A DNA stretch of 64,000 bases from Kitasatospora papulosa (GTDB lineage Bacteria > Actinomycetota > Actinomycetes > Streptomycetales > Streptomycetaceae), in NCBI RefSeq assembly GCF_000717245.1, contig NZ_JNYQ01000002.1:558001-622000 (forward strand), read 5' to 3'. Positions 44,749-53,102 of the stretch are shown one piece after another; position 1 is the first letter of the stretch, and each line of letters opens with the position of its first letter. The translations under genes and the position numbers were made by a program. Below the pieces are notes generated by a model. The model ran no database searches. It worked only from the letters and a program-made list of their open reading frames with translations, and was not told where the DNA came from.

Positions 44749-45409
44749 CCCGAAGCGGTGCCAATGGCGACGCATCGGAGCATAGAGGTGCTATCAGCAG
44801 GGAAGAGACATCCTGTGAGGTGTCCGACATCCAGCGGCACCGAGGGAGTCCGGCGGAGGTGAACGGAGATGTCCTGAGGGCAACTGACGGGCCGTGAACC
44901 AGAGCCAGGTGTGACGCGTGTGACAGGCGGGGCGAGAATCGGTAGTTGGGGCGTTGGGACCTACGTCCCGAACCGGGCCTTTGCCTCAAGCGTGACGGAC
45001 AGCACTAACGGGGCCCTTGCGCCCTTCCCTACTCCTCATGCCAAAATAGGACAAGGAGTCCGGGGAGGACTCTGTCCGTCCAACTATGGGCGGAATGCTC
45101 AGCATTGCACGCTATGGGGGGTCTGATGACTTCTGGTGACTCCTGATTGTCCTGTGACTGATCGTTACTGGGGCGTGACTGTCCGCTATGGCATGGTCCA
45201 TCGGCTTCCGTCGCTGATGAACACCTGGGAGGGCAATTCCATCGGTTTGGCCGACGTGGCTGGACGGATGGTGTAGTTGTAGTGCCGAGGACAAGCCGTT
45301 CGTCCTATAACCGACTCGGCCCGCGTCCGCCATTTCGGGCAACGCGGGTCAAGGTGCAGAATTTAGAGGAAAGAACCGAGAAGGTTCGGTTCTCCCGAGG
45401 AGGCCGCTC
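44749..45409 (+). other. Long upstream region of bldC
   Basis: 661 bp with lower GC than the flanking genes and no convincing gene. At 45125-45180 there is a run of TGAC/TTAC units about 10 bp apart (TGAC at 45127, 45137, 45155, 45176 and TTAC at 45165). A GGTTCGG/CCGAGAAGG-rich stretch and GAGGAGGC lie just before bldC. It probably holds one or more developmental promoters. Confidence 0.5.
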
Positions 45410-45616
45410 ATGACCGCTCGCACCCCTGATGCCGAGCCGCTGCTGACCCCGGCTGAGGTCGCCACGATGTTCCGCGTGGACCCGAAGACGGTCACCCGTT
45501 GGGCGAAGGCTGGCAAGCTCACGTCCATCCGTACGCTCGGTGGACATCGCCGGTACCGCGAGGCAGAGGTCCGCGCACTGCTTGCGGGTATTCCGCAGCA
45601 GCGCAGCGAGGCCTGA
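45410..45616 (+). CDS. bldC: BldC developmental regulator (MerR-like)
   Basis: 68 aa from ATG 45410 with an excellent GAGGAGG ribosome site. A single MerR-type winged HTH: LLTPAEVATMFRVDPKTVTRWAKAGKLTSIRTLGGHRRYREAEVRALL. There is no effector or dimerisation domain; BldC binds AT-rich direct repeats as cooperative head-to-tail multimers and controls entry into sporulation. Essentially identical in pattern to known Streptomyces BldC. Followed by a classical intrinsic terminator. Confidence 0.97.
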   Translation: MTARTPDAEPLLTPAEVATMFRVDPKTVTRWAKAGKLTSIRTLGGHRRYREAEVRALLAGIPQQRSEA

Positions 45617-45748
45617 CACACCCCTGTCGCCGCAGCCACAACAGGGCGCCGAAGGGTCCCCCAACCCCCGGTGATCCCACCCATAGCTCCACACGACGGG
45701 TGCCCGCCCCAACGGGCTCCATGCCTGTGACATGCGGGTACGTCGTTC

Positions 45749-45787
45749 GATCGCGCTGGACTCCGCCGGGTCCAGCGCGATCTTTTT
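45749..45787 (+). terminator. Intrinsic terminator of bldC
   Basis: Perfect 13-bp inverted repeat (45749-45761 with 45770-45782), 8-nt loop, followed by TTTTT: the most classical rho-independent terminator in the window, 133 bp after the bldC stop. Confidence 0.85.
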
Positions 45788-46151
45788 GTGTCCGGTGGGG
45801 AGTTCCGGACGGCATCCCGCCGATGCCCGCTGCGGGACCGGAGTCGCCTGGACGGTTCGCGTGGCCGCCCGAACCTCCCGACGGGTCGGTTTGCCGGGAG
45901 GGCGCGTGCGACTGTGGGCGGGGTTGTTCGGGCCTGTTCGCCCGGGTCCCTGACGTCGTGGGCCGGCTCGGGTGGAACGGTCCGGGATGTACTTCCGGGG
46001 CAGTGCAATTGCACATATTAAATTCGCCAGTTGTAGGAAGCGCGTAAAGTACCACCTGCGAAAAAATGTTTCGGTGACTCGCGTCACACCGGCGTGGTGC
46101 TGCCACCTATGAGCCTGTCACCGCACGGGGGCGGCTGGCTGCGGCAGATGG
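45788..46151. other. Intergenic region with AT-rich patch
   Basis: About 360 bp. A low-GC patch at about 46000-46075 includes the perfect palindrome GTGCAATTGCAC (46003-46014) and a GAAAAAATG run. No gene is supported; it may hold an unassigned promoter or protein site. Confidence 0.4.
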
Positions 46152-46523
46152 TCATGTCGCGGGGGGACTTTCGTCCCCGGGGTAAGGGTCGGGATGCCCC
46201 CGGGGGCCGTCCCCGGCGGGGTCCGGGCGGAGATCCTCGGCGGGCCCGGAGTCGGCCGTCCGGGGCCGGGTGGTGACGGGTGGGGCCCCGACGGCCCCCG
46301 CAGGGGCTCCGGAGGCCGTGTGCGGAGCCGGCGGCGGGTCGGCCGCATCGCCGGACTCCTCGGGCCTGTGCGGCTCCTGTGGGGCCGTCAGGGGCTCCAT
46401 GGCGAGCCGCAGCAGGCGGTGGCAGATCGGACAGTGGCGGGTGAGGTGGCGGTAGCCGGAGGCGGCCGCCAGGTGGGCGCGCAGCAGCGCGCGGGTCTCG
46501 TGCCTTTCCGTGGGCGCAGGCAT
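46152..46523 (-). CDS. DUF6274 protein
   Basis: 123 aa. The conserved part is the first 45 residues: ERHETRALLRAHLAAASGYRHLTRHCPICHRLLRLAMEP, with a CPICH cysteine pair and flanking histidines that could bind zinc. The remainder is Pro/Gly/Ala-rich and probably disordered. Known only as a Streptomyces family; no function assigned. Confidence 0.7.
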   Translation of the reverse strand: MPAPTERHETRALLRAHLAAASGYRHLTRHCPICHRLLRLAMEPLTAPQEPHRPEESGDAADPPPAPHTASGAPAGAVGAPPVTTRPRTADSGPAEDLRPDPAGDGPRGHPDPYPGDESPPAT

Positions 46524-46627
46524 GCGTGCGGCCTCCCCGTGGACCCGGCCGCCCGGCGTCGAGGGAAACAGGGGCGGACTCCGTCCTTACGGAGTTACCC
46601 GCGCCGGGAGCGCGACGTCAAGACGCG

Positions 46628-46660
46628 CGAAAGCCCGGATCCAGGGGATCCGGGCTTTCG
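46628..46660. terminator. Terminator behind tRNA-Asp copy 1
   Basis: Perfect 15-bp inverted repeat (46628-46642 with 46646-46660), 3-nt loop, just after the tRNA 3' end on the minus strand. Confidence 0.75.
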
Positions 46661-46667
46661 TCTACTG

Positions 46668-46742
46668 CGGTCCTGACGGGATTTGAACCCGCGGCCTCCA
46701 CCTTGACAGGGTGGCGAGCACTCCAAACTGCTCCACAGGACC
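46668..46742 (-). tRNA. tRNA-Asp (GTC), copy 1
   Basis: Acceptor GGTCCTG/CAGGACC, anticodon loop TGTCAAG between GCCACC and GGTGG (anticodon GTC), T-arm GCGGGTTCAAATCCCGT. 75 nt. Identical to the copy at 52780-52854, same orientation. Confidence 0.93.
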
Positions 46743-46858
46743 TTGTTTTCGCTGCCTGCCTTGCGGCCTGCTGCGAAGCAAGACTGTACAGGAGGTCCGG
46801 CTGCCAGGTCGAACTCACTCGGAGTGCGGGTTCCGTTACAGCCCGGCGGGAGGTCCGC

Positions 46859-49800
46859 TCACGGTGCGGCCGCGTCGATCGCCTTCACGATCCGCTTGTC
46901 CGAGACGGGCTGCGCGGTGCCCAGCGCGTGCGCGAAGTAGCTCACGCGCAGCTCCTCGATCATCCAGCGGATGTCCAGCACCGCCTTGGGCACGGGCCGC
47001 CCCTGCGGGAGCTGTTCGAGCAGCCAGGCGTATTCGTCCTGCATCTCGTGGACCTTCTCCATGCGCGTGGTGTCGCGCTGGACGTTCGTCGGCATCTGCT
47101 GGAGCCGGCGGTCCTCGGCGACCAGATAGCGCATCAGGTCGGGCAGCCTGGGCAGCCCGGTCGCGGTGACGAACCCGGGAGGGACGAGGCGGGCCAGGTG
47201 GTCCCGCACGTCGGTGACGTTGTTGATCAGGACCAGGCTGTTCGTCGCCTTCAGCCGCCGCTCGCACGCCTGCCAGGCCGCCAGGATCTGCTGCACCTGC
47301 CCGATCGTGCGGACCGTGAGGTCCACGAGGTCGGCGCGGACCTTGTCGTACAGCTTCCGGAACGACGCCTCGTCCCAGGCAGGGCCGCCGTGGGCGGCGA
47401 TCAGCCGGTCGGCCGCCGCCGTCGCGCAGTCGTCGAACAGCGCCTGGATGGAGCCGTGCGGATTGCGGGACAGTGCCAGCTTCTGCTGATTGGTGAGCTT
47501 GTCCGAGGCGAACTTGGCGGGGTTCACCGGGATGTTCAGCAGGATCAGCCTGCGGGTGCCGCGCCACATCGCCTGCTGCTGTTCGGCCTCCGTGTCGAAG
47601 AGCCGTACGGCGACGGTCGTTCCCTGGTCGACGAGTGCCGGGTACGCCTTCACCGGCTGACCGGCGCGGCGGGTCTCGAAGACGCGGTTCAGGGTGCCGA
47701 TCGTCCAGTCGGTGAGGCCCGAACGCTCGATGGACTCCCCGGAGGGCCCCGCGGTGGCCGCGGCGGCCTTGGAGAGGGCCTGGCGGGCCTTGGGGCGCAG
47801 CTGGACCTTCAGCGCCTCCAGGTCCTTGTCCTCGGCGACCTTGCGGCGCCGCTCGTCGGTGACCCGGAAAGTGATCTTCAGGTGGTCCGGCACCCGGGAG
47901 AGGTCGAAGTCGTCCGCCGTGACCGGTACGCCGACCATCCGCTGGAGTTCACGGGCGAGCGTGAGCGGAAGCGGCTCCTGGAGGGGGACGGCGCGGTCGA
48001 GGAACTTCGTCGCGTAGTTCGGGGCCGGGACGTAGTGCCGGCGGATCGGCTTGGGCAGCGAGCGGATGAGCTCGGTGACCACCTCTTCGCGCAGGCCCGG
48101 GATCTGCCAGTCGAAGCCCTCGGAGGTGACCTGGTTGAGGACCTGGAGCGGGATGTGGACGGTGACACCGTCGGCGTCCGCGCCCGGCTCGAACTGGTAG
48201 GTCACCCGGAATTTGAGCTTCCCCTGGCGCCAGGAGTCGGGGTAGTCGTCCTTGGTGACGGCCCCGGCCTTCTCGTTGATGAGCATGGAGCGCTCGAAGT
48301 CGAGCGCGTCGGGCTCGTCCCGGCGCTTGTGCTTCCACCAGGAGTCGAAGTGCGCCCCCGAGACGACGTGCTCCGGGATCCGCCGGTCGTAGAAGTCGAA
48401 GAGCGTCTCGTCGTCCACGAGGATGTCGCGGCGCCGGGCCCGGTGCTCCAGCTCCTCGACCTCACCCAGCAGTTTGCGGTTGTCGTGGAAGAACTGGTGG
48501 TGCGTGCGCCAGTCACCCTCGACCAGGGCGTTGCGGATGAACAGGTCGCGCGACGCCTCCTGGTCGATGCGGCCGAAATTGATCTTGCGCTGGGCGACGA
48601 TCGGTACGCCGTAGAGCGTGACCCGCTCGTACGCCATGACCGCGGCCTGGTCCTTCTCCCAGTGCGGCTCGCTGTAGGTGCGCTTCAGCAGGTGCTGGGC
48701 GAGCGGCTCGATCCACTCCGGTTCGACCTTCGCGTTGACGCGCGCCCACAGCCGGGACGTCTCGACCAGCTCGGCCGACATCACGAAGCGGGGCTGCTTC
48801 TTGAACAGCGCGGAGCCAGGGAAGATCGCGAACTTCGCGCTGCGGGCACCCAGGTACTCGTTCTTCTCGGTGTCCTTCAGCCCGATGTGCGACAGGAGGC
48901 CGGCCAGCAGCGAGGTGTGCACCGCCTGCTCCGGGACGCCCTCGTCACCCTTGGGCTCCTCGACGGTGATGCCCATCTGCTTGGCGACCGTGCGCAGCTG
49001 GGCGTAGATGTCCTGCCACTCGCGGATCCGCAGGAAGTTGAGGTACTCCTGCTTGCACATCCGGCGGAAGCTGGAGGAGCCGCGCTCTTTCTGCTGCTCA
49101 CGGATGTAGCGCCACAGGTTCAGGAACGCCAGGAAGTCCGACGTCTCGTCCTTGAAGCGGGCGTGGTTCTGGTCGGCCTGGGTCTGCTTCTCCGAGGGAC
49201 GCTCGCGCGGGTCCTGGATGGAGAGCGCCGCCGCGATGACCATGACCTCGCGGGCACAGCCGTTCTTGTCGGCCTCGAGGACCATGCGGGCCAGGCGCGG
49301 GTCCACCGGCAGCTGGGAGAGCTTGCGGCCGAGCGGGGTCAGCCGCTGCCCCCGCTTCCCCTCCTCGGGGGACTTCTCCGCCGTCTCCAGCGCGCCGAGC
49401 TCCTGGAGCAGCTGCACGCCGTCCCGGATGTTCCTGTGGTCCGGCGGGTCGATGAAGGGGAACTTCTCGATGTCGCCGAGGCCGGCCGCGGTCATCTGGA
49501 GGATGACGGAGGCGAGGTTGGTCCGCAGGATCTCCGGATCGGTGAACTCCGGGCGGGTCAGGAAGTCGTCCTCGGAGTACAGCCGGATGCAGATGCCGTC
49601 CGACGTACGGCCGCAGCGGCCCTTGCGCTGGTTGGCGCTGGCCTGCGAGATCCGCTCGATCGGCAGCCGCTGGACCTTGGTGCGGTGGCTGTAGCGGGAG
49701 ATGCGTGCGTTGCCCGGGTCGATCACGTACTTGATGCCGGGGACGGTCAGCGAGGTCTCCGCGACGTTCGTCGCCAGGACGATCCGGCGCCCCGTGTGGC

Positions 49801-50815
49801 GCTGGAACACGCGGTGCTGCTCGGCGTGCGAGAGGCGCGCGTAGAGGGGGAGCACCTCGGTGTGTCTGAGGTTGCGCTTGTTCAGGGCGTCCGCGGTGTC
49901 GCGGATCTCCCGCTCGCCCGAGAGGAAGACCAGGACGTCGCCGGGGGCCTCGTGGTCCAGTTCGTCCACTGCGTCGCAGATGGCGGTGATCTGGTCGCGG
50001 TCGGAGTCCGCGGTGTCGTCGTCGGCCCCTTCCAGCAGAGGCCGGTAGCGCACCTCCACCGGATACGTCCGGCCGCTGACCTCCACGATCGGGGCCTCGC
50101 CGAAGTGCTTGGCGAAGCGTTCCGGGTCGATGGTCGCCGAGGTGATGACGACCTTCAGGTCGGGGCGCTTGGGCAGCAGCCGGGCCAGGTACCCCAGCAG
50201 GAAGTCGATGTTCAGCGACCGCTCGTGGGCCTCGTCGATGATGATCGTGTCGTAGGCGAGGAGCTCGCGGTCCGTCTGGATCTCGGCGAGCAGGATGCCG
50301 TCCGTCATCAGCTTCACGAAGGTCGCGTCCGGATTCACCTGATCGGTGAACCGCACCTTCCAGCCGACCGCCTCGCCCAGCGGGGTCTTCAGCTCGTCCG
50401 CGACTCGCTCGGCGACCGTGCGCGCCGCGATCCGGCGGGGCTGGGTGTGCCCGATCATGCCCCGGACGCCGCGCCCCAGCTCCATGCAGATCTTGGGGAT
50501 CTGCGTGGTCTTGCCCGAGCCCGTCTCACCGGCGACGATCACGACCTGGTGGTCGCGTATCGCCTCCAGGATCTCGTCCTTCTTCTGGCTGACCGGCAGC
50601 TGCTCCGGGTACGACAGCGCGGGCATCCGCGCGGAGCGCCCCGCGAGCCGCTCGGATGCCTTCGCGGCCTCGGCGGAGATCTCGTCCAGAACGGACTGGC
50701 GGGCCTCCGGCTTACGGATGCGCCGGGCACCCTCGAGACGGCGGCCGAGCCTGTGCGCGTCGCGGAGCGAGAGCTGCCCGAGCTGGGACTGGAGATCGGC
50801 GAAGGAAGTAGACAT
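46859..50815 (-). CDS. hrpA: ATP-dependent RNA helicase HrpA (DEAH-box)
   Basis: 1318 aa from ATG 50815. DEAH-helicase core: Walker A GETGSGKT at residues 96-103, IIIDEAHERSLNIDF (about 191), VITSATIDPERF, VFLSGEREIRDTA, NVAETSLTVPGIKYVID and QRKGRCGRTSDG (motif VI, about 390). A ratchet/OB-fold region and a large C-terminal DUF3418 domain follow, giving the standard full length of bacterial HrpA. It unwinds RNA and has been tied to ribosome rescue and fimbrial mRNA processing in enterobacteria; the actinobacterial role is unknown. Stands between tRNA-Asp and the divergent dsbA-like gene. Confidence 0.96.
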   Translation of the reverse strand: MSTSFADLQSQLGQLSLRDAHRLGRRLEGARRIRKPEARQSVLDEISAEAAKASERLAGRSARMPALSYPEQLPVSQKKDEILEAIRDHQVVIVAGETGSGKTTQIPKICMELGRGVRGMIGHTQPRRIAARTVAERVADELKTPLGEAVGWKVRFTDQVNPDATFVKLMTDGILLAEIQTDRELLAYDTIIIDEAHERSLNIDFLLGYLARLLPKRPDLKVVITSATIDPERFAKHFGEAPIVEVSGRTYPVEVRYRPLLEGADDDTADSDRDQITAICDAVDELDHEAPGDVLVFLSGEREIRDTADALNKRNLRHTEVLPLYARLSHAEQHRVFQRHTGRRIVLATNVAETSLTVPGIKYVIDPGNARISRYSHRTKVQRLPIERISQASANQRKGRCGRTSDGICIRLYSEDDFLTRPEFTDPEILRTNLASVILQMTAAGLGDIEKFPFIDPPDHRNIRDGVQLLQELGALETAEKSPEEGKRGQRLTPLGRKLSQLPVDPRLARMVLEADKNGCAREVMVIAAALSIQDPRERPSEKQTQADQNHARFKDETSDFLAFLNLWRYIREQQKERGSSSFRRMCKQEYLNFLRIREWQDIYAQLRTVAKQMGITVEEPKGDEGVPEQAVHTSLLAGLLSHIGLKDTEKNEYLGARSAKFAIFPGSALFKKQPRFVMSAELVETSRLWARVNAKVEPEWIEPLAQHLLKRTYSEPHWEKDQAAVMAYERVTLYGVPIVAQRKINFGRIDQEASRDLFIRNALVEGDWRTHHQFFHDNRKLLGEVEELEHRARRRDILVDDETLFDFYDRRIPEHVVSGAHFDSWWKHKRRDEPDALDFERSMLINEKAGAVTKDDYPDSWRQGKLKFRVTYQFEPGADADGVTVHIPLQVLNQVTSEGFDWQIPGLREEVVTELIRSLPKPIRRHYVPAPNYATKFLDRAVPLQEPLPLTLARELQRMVGVPVTADDFDLSRVPDHLKITFRVTDERRRKVAEDKDLEALKVQLRPKARQALSKAAAATAGPSGESIERSGLTDWTIGTLNRVFETRRAGQPVKAYPALVDQGTTVAVRLFDTEAEQQQAMWRGTRRLILLNIPVNPAKFASDKLTNQQKLALSRNPHGSIQALFDDCATAAADRLIAAHGGPAWDEASFRKLYDKVRADLVDLTVRTIGQVQQILAAWQACERRLKATNSLVLINNVTDVRDHLARLVPPGFVTATGLPRLPDLMRYLVAEDRRLQQMPTNVQRDTTRMEKVHEMQDEYAWLLEQLPQGRPVPKAVLDIRWMIEELRVSYFAHALGTAQPVSDKRIVKAIDAAAP

Positions 50816-50995
50816 ACGGACACCAGGATCTCACCCGCGCGTGAGGAGTGGCGAACGTATTTCGGTCCGGGCCTCGTCACACCGCTCTCGGTGGACCCGA
50901 CCCTCCGGCCGGCGCGGTCACCGAGAGGGAGTGATCGATCGCAGCGCGTAGCATTCCGTCAGCTGATCATCCGTCCCCCGTGCACGGAGCGCCGC

Positions 50996-51787
50996 ATGCC
51001 CACACCCCCTCGCCCCTCGCCCGCCGCGAAGAAGCCCGCCGCGAAGAAGCCCTCCTCGAAGAAGCCGGTGATCTTCGGCGCCGTCGTCGTGCTCGCGGCT
51101 GGACTTCTCGGCTTCGTCTCCTACCGGGCGACCGCCCCGGACGGATCCGCCTCGGGCACCCCGGCCGCCGTCACGGCCACCGAGGAGGACCCCGACGTCT
51201 ACCGGGAACTGGCCGGACTCGCCCGACGCGACGCGGGCGACAAGCAGGCGCAGGGCCGCACCGACGCCCCTGTCGTCCTCATCGAGTACGCCGACTTCCA
51301 GTGCGGCTACTGCGGGAAGTTCGCCCGGGACACCGAACCCGAACTGATCAAGAGATACGTCGGCGACGGCACCCTGCGCATCGAGTGGCGCAACTTCCCG
51401 ATCTTCGGCGACGCGTCCGAGGCCGCCGCCCGGGCCTCCTGGGCGGCGGGCCGGCAGGGCCGGTTCTGGGCCTTCCACCGGGCCGCGTACGCCGAGGACG
51501 CCAAGGAGAAGGGCTTCGGGAAGGACCGCCTCAGGGCCCTCGCCCGGCAGGCCGGGGTGAAGGACCTCGACCGCTTCACCCGTGACGCCGGCAGCGCGGC
51601 GGCCACCGAAGCGGTCGGCGTCGACCGGCAGGAGGCGTACAGGATCGGCGCCACGTCCACCCCCTCCTTCCTCGTCAACGGCCGCCCCCTGGCCGGCGCC
51701 CAGCCCACGGCCGTCTTCACCCAGGCCATCGAGGCCGCCGCGGCCGAGGAAGCGAATGTGGGCAACGCCGGGGACCCGGCGAAGTGA
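50996..51787 (+). CDS. Membrane-anchored DsbA-like thiol oxidoreductase
   Basis: 263 aa from ATG 50996 (MPTPPRPSPAAKKPAAKKPS). Lys/Pro-rich cytoplasmic tail, one membrane helix at residues about 24-42, then a thioredoxin-fold DsbA domain with active-site CGYC at 103-106 and the cis-proline segment GATSTPSFLVNG (about 222-233). It exchanges disulfides outside the membrane. Its stop overlaps the CcdA-like gene's start, so the two are co-translated and probably one redox pair. Upstream open frame to 46526 is the antisense of hrpA. Confidence 0.92.
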   Translation: MPTPPRPSPAAKKPAAKKPSSKKPVIFGAVVVLAAGLLGFVSYRATAPDGSASGTPAAVTATEEDPDVYRELAGLARRDAGDKQAQGRTDAPVVLIEYADFQCGYCGKFARDTEPELIKRYVGDGTLRIEWRNFPIFGDASEAAARASWAAGRQGRFWAFHRAAYAEDAKEKGFGKDRLRALARQAGVKDLDRFTRDAGSAAATEAVGVDRQEAYRIGATSTPSFLVNGRPLAGAQPTAVFTQAIEAAAAEEANVGNAGDPAK

Positions 51788-52626
51788 TGCCGGACATCGG
51801 CTACTTCGCGGCCCTGCTCGGCGGTCTGCTCGCCCTGGTCAGCCCGTGCAGCGCCCTGCTGCTCCCGGCCTTCTTCGCGTACTCCGTCGGCTCCGCCTCA
51901 CGGCTCCTGGCCCGCACGGGCGTCTTCTACGCCGGGCTCGCCACCACCCTCGTCCCGCTCGGCGCCGCGGGTTCGTACGCCGGGCGGCTCTTCTACGGGC
52001 ACCGTGACGCGCTCGTCCTCGGCGCGGGCTGGCTGATCATCGGGCTCGGTCTCGCCCAGATCGCCGGACTGGGCTTCGCGTCCCGGAGGATCGCGGCACT
52101 CAGCGGCCGGATCCGGCCCACGACCGCCGTCTCCGTCTACGCCCTGGGCGCGGTCTACGGACTGGCGGGCTTCTGCGCGGGCCCGAGCCTCGGGAGTGTC
52201 CTCACGGTGGCGGCCGTCAGCGGCAGTCCCCTCTACGGCGGACTGCTGCTCGCCGTCTACGCCTTGGGCATGGCCGCTCCGCTGTTCGTGCTCGCCCTGC
52301 TCTGGGAACGCTTCGACCTCGGCCACCGGGCCTGGCTGCGCGGCAGGCCGCTGCGCCTCGGCCGCTTCGTGACGCACAGCACCTCGCTGGTCTCCGGCCT
52401 CTTCTTCATCGGACTCGGGGCGCTGTTCCTCGTGTACGACGGGACGACCGCGCTGCCCGGACTCCTGGACGTGGACGAGTCGTTCGCCGTCGAGCAGTGG
52501 GCCCGGCGGGTCGGGGAGCGGGTGCCGGACCCGGCGGCCCTGGCAGCGGGGGTGGCGGCCGTGCTGCTCGGACTGACCGTGCACACGGTCCGGCGACGCC
52601 GGTCCGGCCGGGCGGAAGCCGGCTGA
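51784..52626 (+). CDS. CcdA/DsbD-type transmembrane electron carrier
   Basis: 280 aa from GTG 51784, or 279 aa from ATG 51787. About seven hydrophobic helices. First cysteine motif LVSPCSALLLP (about residue 22) and second AGFCAGPSLGSV (about 131) are the CcdA redox pair positions. It would pass electrons from cytoplasmic thioredoxin across the membrane to the adjacent DsbA-like protein. The gene overlaps it by 4 bp. Ends in a hairpin before the tRNA-Phe. Confidence 0.9.
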   Translation: MMPDIGYFAALLGGLLALVSPCSALLLPAFFAYSVGSASRLLARTGVFYAGLATTLVPLGAAGSYAGRLFYGHRDALVLGAGWLIIGLGLAQIAGLGFASRRIAALSGRIRPTTAVSVYALGAVYGLAGFCAGPSLGSVLTVAAVSGSPLYGGLLLAVYALGMAAPLFVLALLWERFDLGHRAWLRGRPLRLGRFVTHSTSLVSGLFFIGLGALFLVYDGTTALPGLLDVDESFAVEQWARRVGERVPDPAALAAGVAAVLLGLTVHTVRRRRSGRAEAG

Positions 52627-52647
52627 GCAGGGCCGAGGCGGACACGA

Positions 52648-52678
52648 CGAAGGCCCCGTCCTGGGGACGGGGCCTTCG
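52648..52678. terminator. Bidirectional terminator between ccdA-like gene and tRNA-Phe
   Basis: Perfect 14-bp inverted repeat (52648-52661 with 52665-52678), 3-nt loop, between the convergent units. Confidence 0.75.
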
Positions 52679-52683
52679 GGTGG

Positions 52684-52757
52684 TGGCTGGGGCCGGGATC
52701 GAACCGGCGACCTATCGCTTTTCAGGCGATCGCTCGTACCAACTGAGCTACCCAGCC
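52684..52757 (-). tRNA. tRNA-Phe (GAA)
   Basis: Acceptor GGCTGGG/CCCAGCC, anticodon loop CTGAAAA between ATCGC and GCGAT (anticodon GAA). 74 nt, CCA not encoded. One of three tRNAs in tandem (Glu-Asp-Phe in transcription order). Confidence 0.95.
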
Positions 52758-52779
52758 ACGCAGCTCATACGGGCTGCAG

Positions 52780-52854
52780 CGGTCCTGACGGGATTTGAAC
52801 CCGCGGCCTCCACCTTGACAGGGTGGCGAGCACTCCAAACTGCTCCACAGGACC
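52780..52854 (-). tRNA. tRNA-Asp (GTC), copy 2
   Basis: Same 75-nt sequence as 46668-46742. Middle gene of the tRNA-Glu-Asp-Phe array. Confidence 0.95.
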
Positions 52855-52893
52855 TAGCTAATGTGCGAGACAAGTCTCGCACACGGTAAAGCG

Positions 52894-52966
52894 TGCCCCC
52901 AACGGGATTCGAACCCGTGCTACCGCCTTGAAAGGGCGGCGTCCTGGGCCACTAGACGATGAGGGC
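52894..52966 (-). tRNA. tRNA-Glu (TTC)
   Basis: Acceptor GCCCTCA/TGGGGGC, anticodon loop CTTTCAA between CCGCC and GGCGG (anticodon TTC). 73 nt. First gene of the tRNA array on the minus strand. Confidence 0.93.
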
Positions 52967-53102
52967 TAAGGGCCCACCTGCGCGCTTTCCAGCGCGTCGG
53001 GGACGTGAGAAGCATATGGGATGCGGGGAGGTATCGCCAAAACGGTTTGGCCTCCCCTCCGGATCGGGCCGGGGTTCGCGGGCCTGATCCGGACGAGAGG
53101 CC

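Noticed and set aside
44911..45126. A 71-codon frame inside the bldC leader
   Set aside because: No GC3 bias, no clear ribosome site and no recognisable similarity; kept as non-coding leader.
46526..50995. A long plus-strand open frame running into the DsbA-like gene
   Set aside because: Everything before ATG 50996 is antisense to tRNA-Asp and hrpA; no domain is recognisable there.
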